Shown piece by piece: positions 63,050-64,000 of a stretch of DNA of 64,000 nt. A program made the position numbers and the translations under genes. The stretch is taken from positions 1,302,001-1,366,000 of the forward strand of contig NZ_RJUU01000002.1 of the NCBI RefSeq assembly GCF_003751445.1, in the 5' to 3' direction. The stretch is from Streptomyces sp. 840.1 (lineage in GTDB: Bacteria > Actinomycetota > Actinomycetes > Streptomycetales > Streptomycetaceae). Each line of letters starts with the position of its first letter. Positions within the stretch are counted from its first letter, which is position 1. A model generated the notes under the pieces. That model did not search any database. It was not told where the DNA came from and saw only the letters and a program-made list of their open reading frames with translations.

Positions 63050-64000
63050 TCAGCCCTTGACCGGGGTGAACAGATCGAGCCAGTACAGGATGTTGAGCAG
63101 GATGCCGCCGATGATCACGGCCGCGGGTGCGGCGGCCATCTTCACGACGGGGCGGCCCATCGCCTCGTTCAGCAGGTAGAGCCCGCCGACGACGAGGATG
63201 CCCAGTCCGCCGCCCATCGCGTTCGCGGCCATCAGCGAACCGAAGAGGATCGCGAGCTGGAGGGTGTCACCGATCGCGCTGCGCAGGTGTTCGGAGGAGT
63301 CGCGGACGCTGGGCAGCTTGCCGAGGACCCGGCCGATCCAGGAGAGGGCCAGCACCTCGGCCGCGAACACGAGCGCACCGACGAGAGCGGCCAGGAACGG
63401 GTTCGGCATGAGGTAGCCGATCGGGTACACCAGCGTGAATCCGGCGATCCCGTACGCCCCGGAGGCGAGTGCGGTGGTCGCGATCAGCGGGATGAAGCCG
63501 AACACCCGGTAGAAGTCGACCTGGGCCGCCTCCGAGTACTGCCCCTTCGCGATGAGGAAGCTGGTGGCCTCGCCGCCGCCGAATATGTGCATCTGGGCAA
63601 GCACACAGACCCCGGCCCCGAGCACCATGAACAGCGGCAGGTACCTGCGCAGCCGGGCCGCGCTCGCGCTGAACAGCGACGCCATCGGGTCGTCCTCCAG
63701 GACGATCTCCTCGACGCCCGCCGCCCGGTCCGCCCGGCGCTGCCGGACGTCCTTGGCGACCGCGAGCCCGATGAGCATCAGCACGCCGACGGCCATGGCC
63801 AGCGCTCCGGCGAACATGTTCGGCCACAGCTTCATGGTCATGACGACGAGGGCCAGTTCGAGGACGCCCGCGATACCGCCCCACCGGCGGCCGAACTGCT
63901 TGGTGATGGCGAGCACCGGGAACAGCGAGAACAGGAACAGGATCGGCGTCGACATCTGCTGCATCGCGGTCAGGAAGTCGACCGGCAGGTCGTGGGCGAC
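63050..64000 (-). CDS. YhfT-family integral membrane transporter (5' truncated by window)
   Basis: This is the C-terminal ~316 residues of a polytopic membrane protein with about eight membrane helices visible, opening in-window near DLPVDFLTAMQQM. Notable segments are FPVLAITKQFGRRWGG, a cytoplasmic charged loop (VAKDVRQRRADRAAG), VFGFIPLIATTALASGAYGIAG and VIIGGILLNILYWLDLFTP. It matches the YhfT layout of E. coli yhf operons, presumably the importer of the pathway substrate. The start lies beyond the right edge; a YhfU-like partner and a regulator, if present, would be there too. The next gene, PHP, follows after 90 bp. Confidence 0.83.
   Translation of the reverse strand, partial: VAHDLPVDFLTAMQQMSTPILFLFSLFPVLAITKQFGRRWGGIAGVLELALVVMTMKLWPNMFAGALAMAVGVLMLIGLAVAKDVRQRRADRAAGVEEIVLEDDPMASLFSASAARLRRYLPLFMVLGAGVCVLAQMHIFGGGEATSFLIAKGQYSEAAQVDFYRVFGFIPLIATTALASGAYGIAGFTLVYPIGYLMPNPFLAALVGALVFAAEVLALSWIGRVLGKLPSVRDSSEHLRSAIGDTLQLAILFGSLMAANAMGGGLGILVVGGLYLLNEAMGRPVVKMAAAPAAVIIGGILLNILYWLDLFTPVKG

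Overview
The window is high-GC DNA with long third-position-GC genes, GTG/TTG starts, Tat and Sec secreted enzymes, a geosmin synthase and an aromatic type II PKS of spore-pigment organisation. All of this points to a Streptomyces chromosome. About 60 protein genes and one tRNA gene are supported. The first gene (KS-alpha) and the last gene (YhfT-like transporter) run off the window.

Layout. 1-2.9 kb: the tail of a whiE-like spore-pigment PKS (KS-alpha, KS-beta, ACP, aromatase/cyclase, TcmI-type cyclase), closed by a perfect hairpin terminator and met by a convergent O-methyltransferase and a secreted beta-helix protein. 5.3-11.1 kb: a steroid/side-chain catabolism block (acyl-CoA ligase; divergent enoyl-CoA hydratase, double OB-fold DUF35 protein and two lipid-transfer-type thiolases) with a KstR-like operator in the divergent promoter. 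11.1-13.6 kb: PdxH-like oxidase and a CGNR regulator sharing an inverted-repeat operator, an ACT protein and a hypothetical protein. 13.7-16.1 kb: a Tat-exported GH95 alpha-fucosidase with a TTA codon. 16.1-18.3 kb: geosmin synthase. 18.4-25.4 kb: secreted amidase with a DasR-like box, APH-family kinase, NsdA-like regulator, PAS-SpoIIE phosphatase, a four-cysteine secreted peptide and a cysteine-free ribosomal protein L33. 25.6-32.9 kb: DUF1275 protein, then a light-response-type locus (photolyase, SDR/DUF2867 protein, ECF sigma factor, B12-binding MerR regulator, FAD amine oxidase) with 11-bp-period direct repeats at two promoters. 33-39.4 kb: membrane and small proteins and an AA10 LPMO with a DasR-like box on its -10. 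39.5 kb: initiator tRNA-fMet. 39.7-47.5 kb: MerR/old-yellow-enzyme pair, GNAT, two AraC-transporter pairs, hydrolase, small kinase. 47.6-54.0 kb: MHS transporter, amidohydrolase, double AsnC regulator, hydroxyacid dehydrogenase and class II aldolase, which look like one catabolic locus. 54.1-58.3 kb: a large M4 metalloprotease with a C-terminal repeat domain, a divergent HTH regulator and a small cysteine-containing secreted protein. 58.5-64 kb: a yhf-type operon (YhfT, PHP, YhfS, YhfX, YhfW homologues), a conserved pathway for which I know no defined substrate.

The strongest candidates for an under-described system are the yhf-type operon at the right end, the compact KstR-boxed steroid block, and the B12/MerR-ECF-photolyase locus with its tandem 11-bp operators. 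Two boxes resembling the DasR consensus, one before a cell-wall amidase and one before a chitin-type LPMO, suggest that aminosugar signalling reaches both genes. Product names rest on motifs, lengths and gene order read by eye; no database search was run.
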